Shown: one piece after another, positions 17,744 to 26,615 of the stretch
Numbering within the stretch: position 1 is the first letter of the stretch
Layout of the letters: every line of letters starts with the position of its first letter
Assembly: GCA_019694835.1 (NCBI GenBank)
Contig: JAIBBE010000117.1
Location: 1 to 56,619 of the forward strand
DNA length: 56,619 nucleotides
Source of the DNA: Fimbriimonadaceae bacterium
Lineage (GTDB): Bacteria > Armatimonadota > Fimbriimonadia > Fimbriimonadales > Fimbriimonadaceae
Direction of reading: 5' to 3'
Notes under the pieces: model-generated
What the model was told of the DNA's origin: nothing
Seen by the model: the letters and a program-made list of their open reading frames with translations, nothing else
The model's database searches: none
Made by a program: the position numbers and the translations under genes

Positions 17744-18814
17744 ATGGCAACCAAGCGATTCCCCTGCCAGCAATGCGGCGCCCAACTTAGCTTTGAGCCT
17801 GGGACGACGGTGCTCAAGTGTAGCTACTGCAGCTTTGAGAATCCCATCCCTCAAAGCGCCGAGGACATCGAGGAACTCGATTTCAACCAATACCTCGACC
17901 TTGCGCGCCAGGAGTCGGTACCCGATGCCGAGCAGACGGTGAAATGCAGCGCATGCGCCGCCGAGTTCACGCTGGGGGGTCACGCCGTCAGCGACTCATG
18001 CCCCTACTGCGGATCGAACTCGATCATTCCTGTTCCTTCTGGCGTCCACATTCGGCCCAAGTCCCTCCTTCCGTTTGCCATCAACGCCAAGCAGTGTCGG
18101 GAAATCTATCAAAAGTGGATTGGCAGCCGGTGGCTGGCACCGCTGGCTCTCAAAGATTACGCGCGTTCGGAAGGCCGCATCGATGGGATGTACATCCCGT
18201 ATTGGACCTACGACTGCACGACCACCAGCTGGTACACGGGCATGCGTGGTGATTACTACTATGAGACGGAAACTTATACAGAAAACGGCGAAACCAAGAC
18301 GCGCCAGGTGAGACACACACGTTGGACGCCGGCGAGCGGGACTGTGTGGCGGGACTTCGACGACGTGCTCGTCAACGGAAGTACCCGGCTGCCGGAGAAA
18401 CACGCCCGTCGACTCCAGAACTGGGACCTGCAAAATCTCGTCGGCTTCCAGGATGACTTTCTGAGCGGGTTTCGTACGGAGCGCTATCATGTGGGCCTGG
18501 AAGAAGGCTTCGGGACTGCCCAAGGGATCATGACCAACGTGATTCGCGGCGACGTGCGCACCGACATCGGCGGCGATGAGCAGCAGATTTCCTCGCTCGA
18601 CACCCAGTGGGACAAGATCACGTTCAAGCACATTCTCGTCCCCATTTGGATTGGTGCGTATAAGTTTAGAGAAAAATCTTATGGTTTTATGATCAATGGT
18701 CGCACGGGCGAGATTTCGGGTGACGCTCCGATCAGTGTTTGGAAAGTGCTGCTGATCATCCTTTCTGTAGTGGGGGTCATCACGCTGATTGTCGTGCTTA
18801 GCGGCAAAAAATAG
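17744..18814 (+). CDS. Double zinc-ribbon membrane-anchored protein
   Basis: A 356-residue protein. Two zinc ribbons are seen at the N-terminus: CQQC...CSYC (about residues 8-31) and CSAC...CPYC (about 70-92). A central 200-residue beta-rich domain contains YIPYWTYDCTTTSWYTGMRGDYYYETETYTENGETKTRQ-type sequence; this family is often annotated loosely as 'primosomal protein/helicase-like zinc ribbon', without evidence. A single C-terminal helix (VLLIILSVVGVITLIVVL) anchors it, placing the body in the cytoplasm. The start ATG 17744 gives MATKRFPCQQCG; the open frame upstream does not fit. Function unknown. Confidence 0.72.
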   Translation: MATKRFPCQQCGAQLSFEPGTTVLKCSYCSFENPIPQSAEDIEELDFNQYLDLARQESVPDAEQTVKCSACAAEFTLGGHAVSDSCPYCGSNSIIPVPSGVHIRPKSLLPFAINAKQCREIYQKWIGSRWLAPLALKDYARSEGRIDGMYIPYWTYDCTTTSWYTGMRGDYYYETETYTENGETKTRQVRHTRWTPASGTVWRDFDDVLVNGSTRLPEKHARRLQNWDLQNLVGFQDDFLSGFRTERYHVGLEEGFGTAQGIMTNVIRGDVRTDIGGDEQQISSLDTQWDKITFKHILVPIWIGAYKFREKSYGFMINGRTGEISGDAPISVWKVLLIILSVVGVITLIVVLSGKK

Positions 18815-18883
18815 GAGCGAAAGTGCTCTGTGCCGGATTCGCCAGGACGGCGAAAGTACATTAGGGTCAAGGACTGCTGCGAC

Positions 18884-19618
18884 TCAGAGGTCCAACTTTT
18901 GGATGGCGGCGAGCCAGCGATGCCACGTGCTTGTACGCTGGACCTCTTCCGCCGTTTTGGGGGGCAAGTTGGGTCGGTGGTAGTCGAAGTGAGTTTGGAC
19001 GCGGAGGCGCTCATCGGCAAAGAGTCGCTTGGGTTGAAGCGTGAGATATCCGAGAGCCTCATACCACCATAGGATCTGCCAGATTCTCTGGCTTGGATAC
19101 CTTTTTGCGATGAACGTCTTTTGTTTCTGTTGAGCTCGCGATAGCGGCAGGATCTCTTGCCCTATCGCTGAGGCGAATCGGTTGACGGTCATCAGCCGCC
19201 GACTGTACGGGTGGTACAAGGGAAACTCTAGGATTACGGCTGAATTCATGGACTTATTGACAATGAAGTTCGTCGCATCGTGATCGATGTGTCCCTGTTC
19301 GAAGGCGCCGCACACGACTCGATCTGGACGGACGGCTAGACCCAGTTCTCGAAAGCGGGGAAGGAGCTGAGGTATTTCGTCCACGATGTGCTGGTCGGTC
19401 GCACCCAAGAAGGTAAGTCGATCGCCTGAAATTCCGAGGTGGCGCATCGCGTCTCGGGCCTCGGCTTCTCGCACCGGATTGCTGTGCGTCCATGCAGCAT
19501 GGACTTCAGCGCCAGCTTCGGCGAGGACGCGCAGCCATCCTGCCATCGCGATCTCGTCGTCGGGATGGGTGAAGCAAAAGAGCCAGCGCAAGTTTGGGTT
19601 CGGATCGAAGCATGTCAT
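18884..19618 (-). CDS. PIG-L/LmbE family deacetylase
   Basis: A 244-residue zinc-dependent N-acetylglucosaminyl-type deacetylase. The metal site is seen as THPDDEIAMAG near residue 15 and GHIDHDATN near residue 110. Family members act on GlcNAc-inositol, lipid-linked sugars or small thiols such as bacillithiol precursors. No other genes of those pathways are adjacent, so the substrate is open. The start was set at ATG 19618 because the open frame above it (to 19729) is not family-like and runs into the divergent promoter region. Confidence 0.85.
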   Translation of the reverse strand: MTCFDPNPNLRWLFCFTHPDDEIAMAGWLRVLAEAGAEVHAAWTHSNPVREAEARDAMRHLGISGDRLTFLGATDQHIVDEIPQLLPRFRELGLAVRPDRVVCGAFEQGHIDHDATNFIVNKSMNSAVILEFPLYHPYSRRLMTVNRFASAIGQEILPLSRAQQKQKTFIAKRYPSQRIWQILWWYEALGYLTLQPKRLFADERLRVQTHFDYHRPNLPPKTAEEVQRTSTWHRWLAAIQKLDL

Positions 19619-19706
19619 AGAAGGTGGCGTTGGGGGCCGAAAATATGCCAAAATTATGGTTCGCGCGCGCCCATCCCATATTCTTTGCGCGTGAGAGGAA
19701 CCACCG

Positions 19707-21527
19707 TTGGCGAAAGCTATCCAGATCAAACCCGAAGAGGCATTCGCGCGTGCTTACGCGGACCGACTAATTCTCGAGAAACTGACCGAACTTCAGTCGG
19801 CAATGAAGCTTTCAGAACTCGCCGAAAAGCTCCAGGGAACCGGAATGGGGCTGGCGGCCATCCGGTCGCTTCTCGCCTCGAATCCTGAGAAGTTTGCCTA
19901 CTCGGAGCGGCGCTGGATTCCGGCTGCTCGCGTGGCCGGACTTGGTCGGCCCTTCCATGAAGCAGTGCGTCTTATCGTCGACCGCTTTGGCGGCCCGATG
20001 CCGATCGAATTGGTCGTGCATGAACTTCGGCAGACGCGTCCGGGTTCCATCGAAAATCTTGAGCTGTCCATTGAGCGCATGTGCGCCAGCGACCCTGCCG
20101 TGTTTTTGACCAGCAACCGCGAACTTGCCTTGGCCAAATGGGTGTTCGTGGCATTCGACGAACCGGTCGAACGGGCACTCGCCCTCAACCAAGTTCCCGC
20201 GGAGGAATTTGAGGACTTGCGGGAGAAATTGGCTGGAACCGATTGGCATGCTGAGGGAGCCATTGCGAAGGCGCTCGCCTCGTGTGCCCCGGTCGGCACC
20301 AAGACCTTCGGCGCGGTGGCTTGGAGTGCTGCCACTCCACAGAACTCGAAGGTGGTCCTGCACTGGGATTGGCGCGCTTTCAACGCCGCACTCCTCAGTG
20401 TCGAGGGCTTTGTCTACGCGGCTGACGGGGTCATGCACCCTGAATCCGACACCAAGAAGTGGGTCAGTGCGGCCGTAAAGCTTGCCGAAAAGCTCGCGCC
20501 CAGCGTCGAAATCGAGGATGCCCAGCCCATTGAAGTCAAGGCTGAGGATATTGAGAAGATGGTCAAGAAGATCCTCTCCAGCGAGGCGAGTGTGACCTCG
20601 ACTCAACTCCTCGAGGAGATGTACGAGATCACGCCGAGCGTCAAGACGTTCCCCGATGACATGGCCAACGTCATGGCAGCGCTCAAGGCGAGGAGCGACA
20701 TTTGGTGGGTTGGCGGCGACCGATTCCGCAAACCGGGAACCGCCTTGGAGTTCGTCGAAAGTGTCCCCGAACTGTTCCAGTACGTGAACACCGACTTCGT
20801 CGACGAGGAAGGAGAACTGATCGACGTTGAACTCAACGACGACGGGTTGAGCAGTACTCTGCGGAAACTCCTCATCCACCCTCAGGCGATGGACGTGCTC
20901 GACGAGGAGATCCTGCCCGAGCCCAAGACGATGCCCGAACAGATTCCGCTCGTCTTGAAGACCATTCACCGTGAGCTGGGAACGTTCCCCATGTGCCAGA
21001 TTCCGACGGGTTGGTTCGATCCCGAACCCAAGATTCAAGAGCTGATCTTCATCGATCCCGACGGACGCGAACTGCAGGTCTGGGCGAACACCGAGGCACG
21101 ACTCCTTTTCAATCTGGTCGACTGGTTCTATGAGCAGCCGATCGAGTCGGGTGCTGCCTTCACGCTGACCAAGACTCCGAAGGCCAACGTCTTTGAGTTC
21201 GAGTGGCGCGATCAGCCCGATCCCGTTGTGTTTATCACGAGTCAGCGCATGGAGCAGTTGCGAGCGATTCAGGAGCGGGCTGCGGAAATGAGCACGCTTG
21301 AAATCCTCATGGAAGTGATGGGACACTGGCCGAAGGGCGCCGACTTCCTGACGATCCTCTGGGAGGTCAACGTCGTCCGGCGTGTCCCGCGCCGCTTGGT
21401 TGCCTCGCTCCTTAGCAGCTACGCCTGTTTCTACCAGCGATCCGGTTCGCCGGTCTGGCACTTCGACAATAAGAAGGTCGAGCAAGGCTTCGACAAGACC
21501 AAGCGCAAGTTCGTTTTGAAGCGCTAG
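19707..21527 (+). CDS. 606-residue protein with winged-helix-like repeats, unknown
   Basis: I do not recognise this protein. The first half has three similar segments that look like winged helices: residues about 32-70 (MKLSELAEKLQGTG...FAYSERRWIP), about 95-145 (PMPIELVVHELRQTRPGS...ALAKWVFV) and about 295-345 (TSTQLLEEMYEITPSV...WWVGGDRFRKP). Each ends in an aromatic strand, as in HARE/ASXL-type HTH modules. The C-terminal half (about 400-606) is mixed alpha/beta and ends KRKFVLKR. No signal or membrane segment. Start is TTG 19707 after GAGAGGAA. It lies directly upstream of rpsT, whose promoter overlaps its last codons. Confidence 0.6.
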   Translation: MAKAIQIKPEEAFARAYADRLILEKLTELQSAMKLSELAEKLQGTGMGLAAIRSLLASNPEKFAYSERRWIPAARVAGLGRPFHEAVRLIVDRFGGPMPIELVVHELRQTRPGSIENLELSIERMCASDPAVFLTSNRELALAKWVFVAFDEPVERALALNQVPAEEFEDLREKLAGTDWHAEGAIAKALASCAPVGTKTFGAVAWSAATPQNSKVVLHWDWRAFNAALLSVEGFVYAADGVMHPESDTKKWVSAAVKLAEKLAPSVEIEDAQPIEVKAEDIEKMVKKILSSEASVTSTQLLEEMYEITPSVKTFPDDMANVMAALKARSDIWWVGGDRFRKPGTALEFVESVPELFQYVNTDFVDEEGELIDVELNDDGLSSTLRKLLIHPQAMDVLDEEILPEPKTMPEQIPLVLKTIHRELGTFPMCQIPTGWFDPEPKIQELIFIDPDGRELQVWANTEARLLFNLVDWFYEQPIESGAAFTLTKTPKANVFEFEWRDQPDPVVFITSQRMEQLRAIQERAAEMSTLEILMEVMGHWPKGADFLTILWEVNVVRRVPRRLVASLLSSYACFYQRSGSPVWHFDNKKVEQGFDKTKRKFVLKR

Positions 21528-21546
21528 GGTACGACCGAGGTATAAT
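21516..21546 (+). promoter_or_regulatory. Probable rpsT promoter
   Basis: TTGAAG (21516-21521), 19-bp spacer, TATAAT (21541-21546), 30 bp before the bS20 start. The -35 element overlaps the last codons of the upstream gene. The -10 is framed by GAGG/CCTC. Confidence 0.5.
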
Positions 21547-21576
21547 CCTCACCCGAAACCAGTACGAGATCAATAC

Positions 21577-21855
21577 ATGGCCAATATTCAATCAATGAAG
21601 AAGGATCTGAAGCGCAACGCCAAGGCGCGCGCCAAGAACCTTTCCTGCAAGAGTGCGCTGAAGACTTACGTCAAGAAAGTTCGAGTCGCGGCGGCGACCG
21701 GAGACAAGGTCGCAGCAGGTGCAGCAGCTACCGTCGCGGTGAAGATGCTCGACAAGGCGGCCCAGCGTGGCATCATCCACAAGAATCAGGCTGCCCGACG
21801 CAAGTCACGCGCCATGAAGGCGGCCAACAAGGCCGTCGCCGCCGCCACGAAGTAG
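21577..21855 (+). CDS. rpsT: Ribosomal protein bS20
   Basis: A 92-residue basic, alanine/lysine-rich small-subunit protein. The start MANIQSMKKDLKRNAKARAKN and the tail KNQAARRKSRAMKAANKA match bS20. Length is usual (85-95). It binds 16S rRNA helices at the bottom of the 30S subunit. A tRNA-Val gene follows 73 bp later on the same strand. Confidence 0.95.
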   Translation: MANIQSMKKDLKRNAKARAKNLSCKSALKTYVKKVRVAAATGDKVAAGAAATVAVKMLDKAAQRGIIHKNQAARRKSRAMKAANKAVAAATK

Positions 21856-21928
21856 GCAGGCGTCATTCAGTCACGGGGATCGAGTTCACACCTGTTTTCA
21901 GGCCGAATTCGGTCCCACGTCCTTTTTG

Positions 21929-22004
<76 letters not shown>

Positions 22005-22007
22005 CCC

Positions 22008-23441
22008 TCAGGGTGCAGCAAGCTGTCCCAAATCGAGATCGAACGTACGGCTCGTTCCGTAGGAATTGTTCGAGTAGTTGGGCTTGTAGGTGAAGAAGTA
22101 GTTCTTCACCATGATATCGGTCATCAAGACGCTCTCACCAACGTCGATGGTGACCACCCCCGAGTAGGCGACCTGAGTGCGCCATAGCGCTTGCCCGACC
22201 AGTTCGATTGGATTGCGGCTGCTCGAGTTGATGGGCTCAATATGGCGGCCAACGAAGACCCGGTAGAGGGCATCGGTCCAGTTGCTGCCGTCGCCATTGA
22301 AGGATGTGGTCTGCATGAAACGCATCTGGGTGCCGTTGAGTTCATTGCCGGGAGCGGGAACGATCGAGCCGCTCCATCCGCCAAAAGAGCCCATCGTCTG
22401 CGTCAAGCCCTGCTGCCAGAGCCAAGAAGTGTTGCCATTCTGCCCCTTGTAGCCGATGTCGAATTGAAGGGATGAGGATAGAGCGTTGTTGGCGTTGGTC
22501 GGTTGGGCGTCGACCAGCGACAATTGGAGGCCATTGCCGCCCGCACTGTCATCGGGTTCAGCGTAGATTTCGGTCATGGTGTGGACGTATCCCCGGTCGT
22601 CCACCTGGTCACTCGTCGGGGCACTTGGGGTCACCGAGGCATCGACGGAAAACGCCAGCCACTGGAACCACTTGCTGGGAAGGCTGTCGCCGCTGTCGAA
22701 GTAGCCGTAAAACGTGTAGGTCGCATCATAGTCCACGTTTTGCCAATCGATGATAGGGTCGTTGTTGACCGCCCATCCATCCGTGTAGCTCACTTGGAAC
22801 CAACTTGATTTCGGGTAATCCGTCGGCGGCGAGGGCGTCACGGGCACACTCCGACCTTGTTCCCCGAGCCGTGCTTTGACCACCTCGACGAACCCGGCGA
22901 TCCGGTCCACTGAGGTTGGTATGTCCGCCTCTGACTGGCCATGACTGCCGGTCAGGGTGCCATCGGGATCCAGTTCTTGGCTCTTGGCTCGTTTCTGGAG
23001 CCGAAGCGGCCGCAGATTCGTGATATGGAATCTTCTTCCACCGGGCAACGGTGTGACCAAGTAGGCGTCGCTGGTGCCATGCGCAGAGAGGGGAACGAGT
23101 TTCGCATCCAAGAGCGCTCGCTTGTGCGATTCACTCGCGTTGACCAAAAGGACGGAGACCCCGCTCCCAAATGCTCGGCGAATGAGGTTGAGCCCTCCGA
23201 TTTCGGCGGACGAAACTAGATTGCCATCGAGAGTGACCAACTGAAAACGGTTCAAGTCGGATGGTTCCGTTGCGCTCGTCACGGCTCGAATTTGGGATCG
23301 TATTCCATCGAATACCTCCCCGCTCGCTCCTCGATAGACCAGCATGCGCGGTTCGGAGGTCGGTGCCGTTCCACCACAGCCAGACAGCCCCAACAAAGCA
23401 AACAGGAGCAACACGAAGGCAGAACTGCGAAGACTTGGCAT
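22008..23441 (-). CDS. Secreted lipoprotein, unknown function
   Basis: A 477-residue protein with a clear lipoprotein signal (LLLFALLGLSGC, Cys near 22). Residues about 30-150 resemble an alpha/beta domain (RMLVYRGASGEVFDG; GSGVSVLLVNASESHKRALL) that could be a glutamine-amidotransferase-like or ThuA-like fold, but catalytic residues are not clear. The C-terminal 270 residues are rich in W, Y, S and N (KSSWFQVSYTDGWAVNNDPIIDW), as in beta-sandwich surface or lectin-like proteins. The stop lies 3 bp from the tRNA-Val gene, and the start is divergent from the M28 peptidase gene. Confidence 0.6.
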   Translation of the reverse strand: MPSLRSSAFVLLLFALLGLSGCGGTAPTSEPRMLVYRGASGEVFDGIRSQIRAVTSATEPSDLNRFQLVTLDGNLVSSAEIGGLNLIRRAFGSGVSVLLVNASESHKRALLDAKLVPLSAHGTSDAYLVTPLPGGRRFHITNLRPLRLQKRAKSQELDPDGTLTGSHGQSEADIPTSVDRIAGFVEVVKARLGEQGRSVPVTPSPPTDYPKSSWFQVSYTDGWAVNNDPIIDWQNVDYDATYTFYGYFDSGDSLPSKWFQWLAFSVDASVTPSAPTSDQVDDRGYVHTMTEIYAEPDDSAGGNGLQLSLVDAQPTNANNALSSSLQFDIGYKGQNGNTSWLWQQGLTQTMGSFGGWSGSIVPAPGNELNGTQMRFMQTTSFNGDGSNWTDALYRVFVGRHIEPINSSSRNPIELVGQALWRTQVAYSGVVTIDVGESVLMTDIMVKNYFFTYKPNYSNNSYGTSRTFDLDLGQLAAP

Positions 23442-23508
23442 CCAAGCGATGCTACCGCATGCGCCCGTGAGTTGGACCGGGTAAATCGTGTAGAGTGACC
23501 AGTAGGTT

Positions 23509-25329
23509 ATGAGGTGGTTTGCTCTCTTTCTCGCCGCACTCGGCGTTGTCGCTCATGCCCAATATCCGGGCGCAAAACCTGTCGCCGCCCCCCTCAAAAA
23601 GGGCTTCGACAGCATCACGGTGTCGTCCGCCAAGACGATCGTGAACACGCTGGCGGGGCCGACCTTCCAAGGGCGAGGGCCGCAGCAGCCGGGATACATG
23701 GCTGCCGCTGGCTGGGTCGCTGCATTTCTCCAACTCAATGGGATCGGCCCGGGCGGACCGGGCGGCTCGTACTTCCAGAGCTTCACGATGCAGCAAACCA
23801 CGCCGAGTTCGGACGGGGCAACCTTGGCCAGCGTGGACGGCAAAGTCAAACTCGAATTCAAGAAGGACTTCGCCTGGGTGCTCAATCGCGACTTTGAATC
23901 GACTCGCTTGCAATTCGCCTTCTTTCGGTCGGTGAGGTCCACCGATCTCGCAACGATGAACCTGCGAGGCGTCAAGGACAAGGTGCTCGTCGTGTCCTCC
24001 GATACGCCGATGGAGGTCTTCGGAGCGCTTCAGGAGCGGCAAACCAGTGGCACGCTGGGTGCCCTCATGCTTGTTCGGGCAGACGCCCGCGACGGTGATT
24101 TCACGGTGGCGACGAGCACATCGGTGAAGGAACTCGCTAAGGCGGATCAGCCAGCGCTGGTGAGCCTTCGCCTCAAGGAATCGGCTGCTCGGCGTCTGGC
24201 CGAAGCCACAGGTGCCCGAGCGTATCTCGCGGAGAAGGCCGGTGACGCCAGCCTCGAACTGAGTGGAGTCGAGTTCACTGCAAGCGGAAAACTGGAGGTC
24301 GGAGAGTCGTATCAGTCGGTGAATGTAATCGGAAGAATCGAGGGGACTGATCCGGTGATGAAGCGGCAAGCCGTCGTCATTGGTTCGCACCTCGACCACC
24401 TCGGGGCAACGGCGCGCGGCACCTTTTGGGGAGCCGACGATAATGCGTCAGGCTGCACCGCCAACATGCTCATCGCGCGGGCCATCGCCGTCAACACCCT
24501 CAAACCCAAGCGATCCGTCATTTTCGGATTTTGGGCACTCGAGGAACGGGGCCTCTGGGGTTCAAAGGTGTACTCGGAGATGCCGACCGTACCGATGGCC
24601 GACACGGTGGCTTACCTCAACATGGATATGGTCGGGCGGAACGCTGAATACCCGGCGTGGGGCGACCTGCCGGAAGACAACGTCGACGCGATCTATGTCG
24701 CGGCATCCCGCATGAACTCTCCCGATCTGCATGCGGTCCTCTTCAGAGCAAATGCGCCTGTCAATCTGCACCTTAAGGAGGAGAAGGAGGACAGGACGTT
24801 CCGAAGCGATACCGGCAGCTTTGCGGGCAAAGGAGTGCCGACGCTCAAAGCCTGGTCTGGCGAGCACCCTGACTATCACCGTGCGACGGATACTCCGGAC
24901 AAGATTAACTCCGAGAAAATCGGGAACGTGGCGAAGTGGCTGTACGTCGCCACCATGGATCTCGCTTCGATGGCCGGAAGGCCCAGGTTCGAATCGGGGG
25001 CGCGGTACTTGCGGGGACGGGTGATCATGAAGGACGCGCCTAAATTGGGGCCATCGACGGTTGCCGAGATCAAGTTGGTCGATGTCTCGAGGGCCGATGC
25101 CGTGGCGGTGGTTATTGACCAGGTGAGCTACCGGCGTCCAGGCCAATTTCCGATCATGTTCGCCCTTAAGTATCGTCCCGAGCAACTCCAAGCGGGAAAG
25201 AGTTATGCGGTTCAGGTGAGGATAACGGAAGGCGGGAAACTCAAGTATGTGACCACGGCGCGGCAGAGCGTATTTGGAGAAGGAAAGCCGCAAGAGAGGG
25301 TCGACGTCACGGTCGAAAGAACGAACTGA
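23509..25329 (+). CDS. Secreted M28 family zinc peptidase
   Basis: A 606-residue exported aminopeptidase-like protein. Signal peptide MRWFALFLAALGVVAHA. A protease-associated-type domain (about 120-260) precedes the catalytic domain. Di-zinc ligands and catalytic residues of M28 are all visible: SHLDHLG, WGADDNASG, WALEERGLWGS, NMDMVGRN and GEHPDYHRATDT. A C-terminal beta domain of about 100 residues follows (RYLRGRVIMKDAPK). Likely acts on peptides outside the cytoplasmic membrane. The start ATG 23509 is set by the signal peptide. Confidence 0.9.
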   Translation: MRWFALFLAALGVVAHAQYPGAKPVAAPLKKGFDSITVSSAKTIVNTLAGPTFQGRGPQQPGYMAAAGWVAAFLQLNGIGPGGPGGSYFQSFTMQQTTPSSDGATLASVDGKVKLEFKKDFAWVLNRDFESTRLQFAFFRSVRSTDLATMNLRGVKDKVLVVSSDTPMEVFGALQERQTSGTLGALMLVRADARDGDFTVATSTSVKELAKADQPALVSLRLKESAARRLAEATGARAYLAEKAGDASLELSGVEFTASGKLEVGESYQSVNVIGRIEGTDPVMKRQAVVIGSHLDHLGATARGTFWGADDNASGCTANMLIARAIAVNTLKPKRSVIFGFWALEERGLWGSKVYSEMPTVPMADTVAYLNMDMVGRNAEYPAWGDLPEDNVDAIYVAASRMNSPDLHAVLFRANAPVNLHLKEEKEDRTFRSDTGSFAGKGVPTLKAWSGEHPDYHRATDTPDKINSEKIGNVAKWLYVATMDLASMAGRPRFESGARYLRGRVIMKDAPKLGPSTVAEIKLVDVSRADAVAVVIDQVSYRRPGQFPIMFALKYRPEQLQAGKSYAVQVRITEGGKLKYVTTARQSVFGEGKPQERVDVTVERTN

Positions 25330-25370
25330 CGCGATCTGAGTCGGTCGGTTGTCGTCAAAATAGATGAAGA

Positions 25371-25571
25371 ATGGATCGCGACGAGTACGAACGACGGAAA
25401 GAGGGCTACAGGCTGATGGAAGAGGCTCGGCGGGCACGGATTCGCGAGACGGTCACCAAAGAAATCATTCCGTTGTACAACAAGGCATTTGAGATTGCCC
25501 GCCAAAAGCCGCTTCGCACGACGTGCGGGCTCGTGGAGTGGTATCGGATCTTGATGAAAACCCGAAAATGA
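25371..25571 (+). CDS. Small protein upstream of nucleotidyltransferase (possible antitoxin)
   Basis: A 66-residue, highly charged and mainly helical protein (MDRDEYERRKEGYRLMEEARRAR). The stop overlaps the start of the next gene in ATGA, so the two are translationally coupled. The size, charge and coupling to a nucleotidyltransferase resemble type II or AbiE/MNT-HEPN-type toxin-antitoxin pairs, but I see no DNA-binding motif and no HEPN motif (RX4-6H) in it. Function is inferred only from position. Confidence 0.55.
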   Translation: MDRDEYERRKEGYRLMEEARRARIRETVTKEIIPLYNKAFEIARQKPLRTTCGLVEWYRILMKTRK

Positions 25572-26128
25572 ACGACCTTTATGAGGTTGCTGGGCGGGTC
25601 TTCGTAGCGGTTCAGAGATTAGGTCTGCGGTGCTGTGTGATTGGTGGATTGGCTCTCCAGTTTCGGGGCCAAGACCGCCTAACTCGCGATGTGGATTTCT
25701 CCGTACTGACCGGATTTGCCGACGAGGAGGCGGTGGCAACGGCTTTGCTTGAGGAATTCCCGGCCAGGTTCGAAGGGGCCTTGGAGCATGCCCTTAGCTA
25801 CCGAGTCTTGCTTCTCGAGTACGAGAGGATCGGAATTGACATCGGCCTTGCCGGATTCCCGTACGAGGAAGCGGCCATTGATCGCGCCACGATGGAGGAG
25901 ATTTCGCCGGGGTTGGTTTTGCCCATCGTATCCGCCGAAGACCTCATTATCATGAAGGCGTTTGCTTCTCGGCCGCAGGATTGGGTCGACATTCGGGGCA
26001 TCATTGTGCGGCAGGGAACCGTGCTTGATTGGAATTGGATTTACGAGAACCTCAACCCGCTCGCTGAGCTCAAAGAAGACCCTGAAGTGATTCCGACTCT
26101 GGAGAGGATACGCGAAGAGTTGAGATGA
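25568..26128 (+). CDS. Nucleotidyltransferase-fold protein (AbiEii/MNT-like)
   Basis: A 186-residue protein with the nucleotidyltransferase core: GGLALQFRGQDRLTRDVDFSV (GG then DxD) near residue 20, a third acidic strand (GIDIGLA), and the later SAEDLIIMKAFASRPQDWVDI motif. This last phrase (EDLIxxKxxAxRxxDxxDI) is typical of AbiEii-like and related transferases. Substrates in the family include tRNA and proteins. Start ATG 25568 overlaps the preceding stop; an upstream start (25523) would overlap more. Followed by a strong bidirectional terminator. Confidence 0.8.
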   Translation: MNDLYEVAGRVFVAVQRLGLRCCVIGGLALQFRGQDRLTRDVDFSVLTGFADEEAVATALLEEFPARFEGALEHALSYRVLLLEYERIGIDIGLAGFPYEEAAIDRATMEEISPGLVLPIVSAEDLIIMKAFASRPQDWVDIRGIIVRQGTVLDWNWIYENLNPLAELKEDPEVIPTLERIREELR

Positions 26129-26143
26129 GCGCGGATGTCGCAA

Positions 26144-26175
26144 AAAGAGGTCCGGACGCGAGTCCGGACCTCTTT
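26144..26175. terminator. Strong bidirectional terminator
   Basis: AAAGAGGTCCGGAC (26144-26157) pairs perfectly with GTCCGGACCTCTTT (26162-26175), loop GCGA. On the minus strand TTTTT follows, ending the rplJ-rplL transcript 12 bp after the rplL stop; it can also end the convergent nucleotidyltransferase transcript. Confidence 0.93.
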
Positions 26176-26186
26176 GACGATTCAAA

Positions 26187-26570
26187 CTACTTGAGTTCGA
26201 CTTTTCCGCCAGCTTCTTCGATGGCCTTCTTGATCTTCTCGGCTTCGTCCTTGCCGACATTCTCCTTGACCGACTTCGGCGCGCCATCGACGAGGTCTTT
26301 GGCTTCCTTGAGGCCGAGGCCGGTGATTTCGCGGACGACCTTGATGACGTCCAGCTTCTTCTCGCCAGCAGCTGCGAGAACGACTTCGAATTCGGTCTTC
26401 TCTTCAGCGGCGGGGCCAGCATCGGCGGCCGGCATCATCATAGGCATCCCCATCATCGGGGCTGCGGCGGTGACGCCAAACTTCTCTTCGAGAGCCTTCT
26501 TCAGCTCCGAGAGGTCCAGCGCGGTCATGTTGCTAATTTCTTCGACGATTTTCTCAACGGTGGTTGCCAT
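26187..26570 (-). CDS. rplL: Ribosomal protein bL12 (L7/L12)
   Basis: A 127-residue stalk protein of normal length. The N-terminal dimerisation part ([29 protein letters not shown]), an Ala/Met/Pro hinge, and the C-terminal factor-binding domain ([37 protein letters not shown]) are all present. It is second in an operon with rplJ, 45 bp apart, with its own AGGAGA ribosome site, and ends at a strong terminator. Confidence 0.97.
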   Translation of the reverse strand: MATTVEKIVEEISNMTALDLSELKKALEEKFGVTAAAPMMGMPMMMPAADAGPAAEEKTEFEVVLAAAGEKKLDVIKVVREITGLGLKEAKDLVDGAPKSVKENVGKDEAEKIKKAIEEAGGKVELK

Positions 26571-26615
26571 TTCTAATTTCTCCTGGTTTCTTGGGTCGGG
26601 GTCGATGTGACGGGG

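Noticed and set aside
19812..21485. 557-residue open frame antisense to the 606-residue gene
   Set aside because: Arg/Leu/Glu-rich shadow without signal, motif or ribosome site; the plus frame has the start context and the repeat pattern.
23466..23499. GTGAG/GTGAC motifs before the M28 peptidase as a fourth SARP site
   Set aside because: Spacing is 28 bp and there is no matching -10 at 11 bp; it does not follow the pattern of the three sites.
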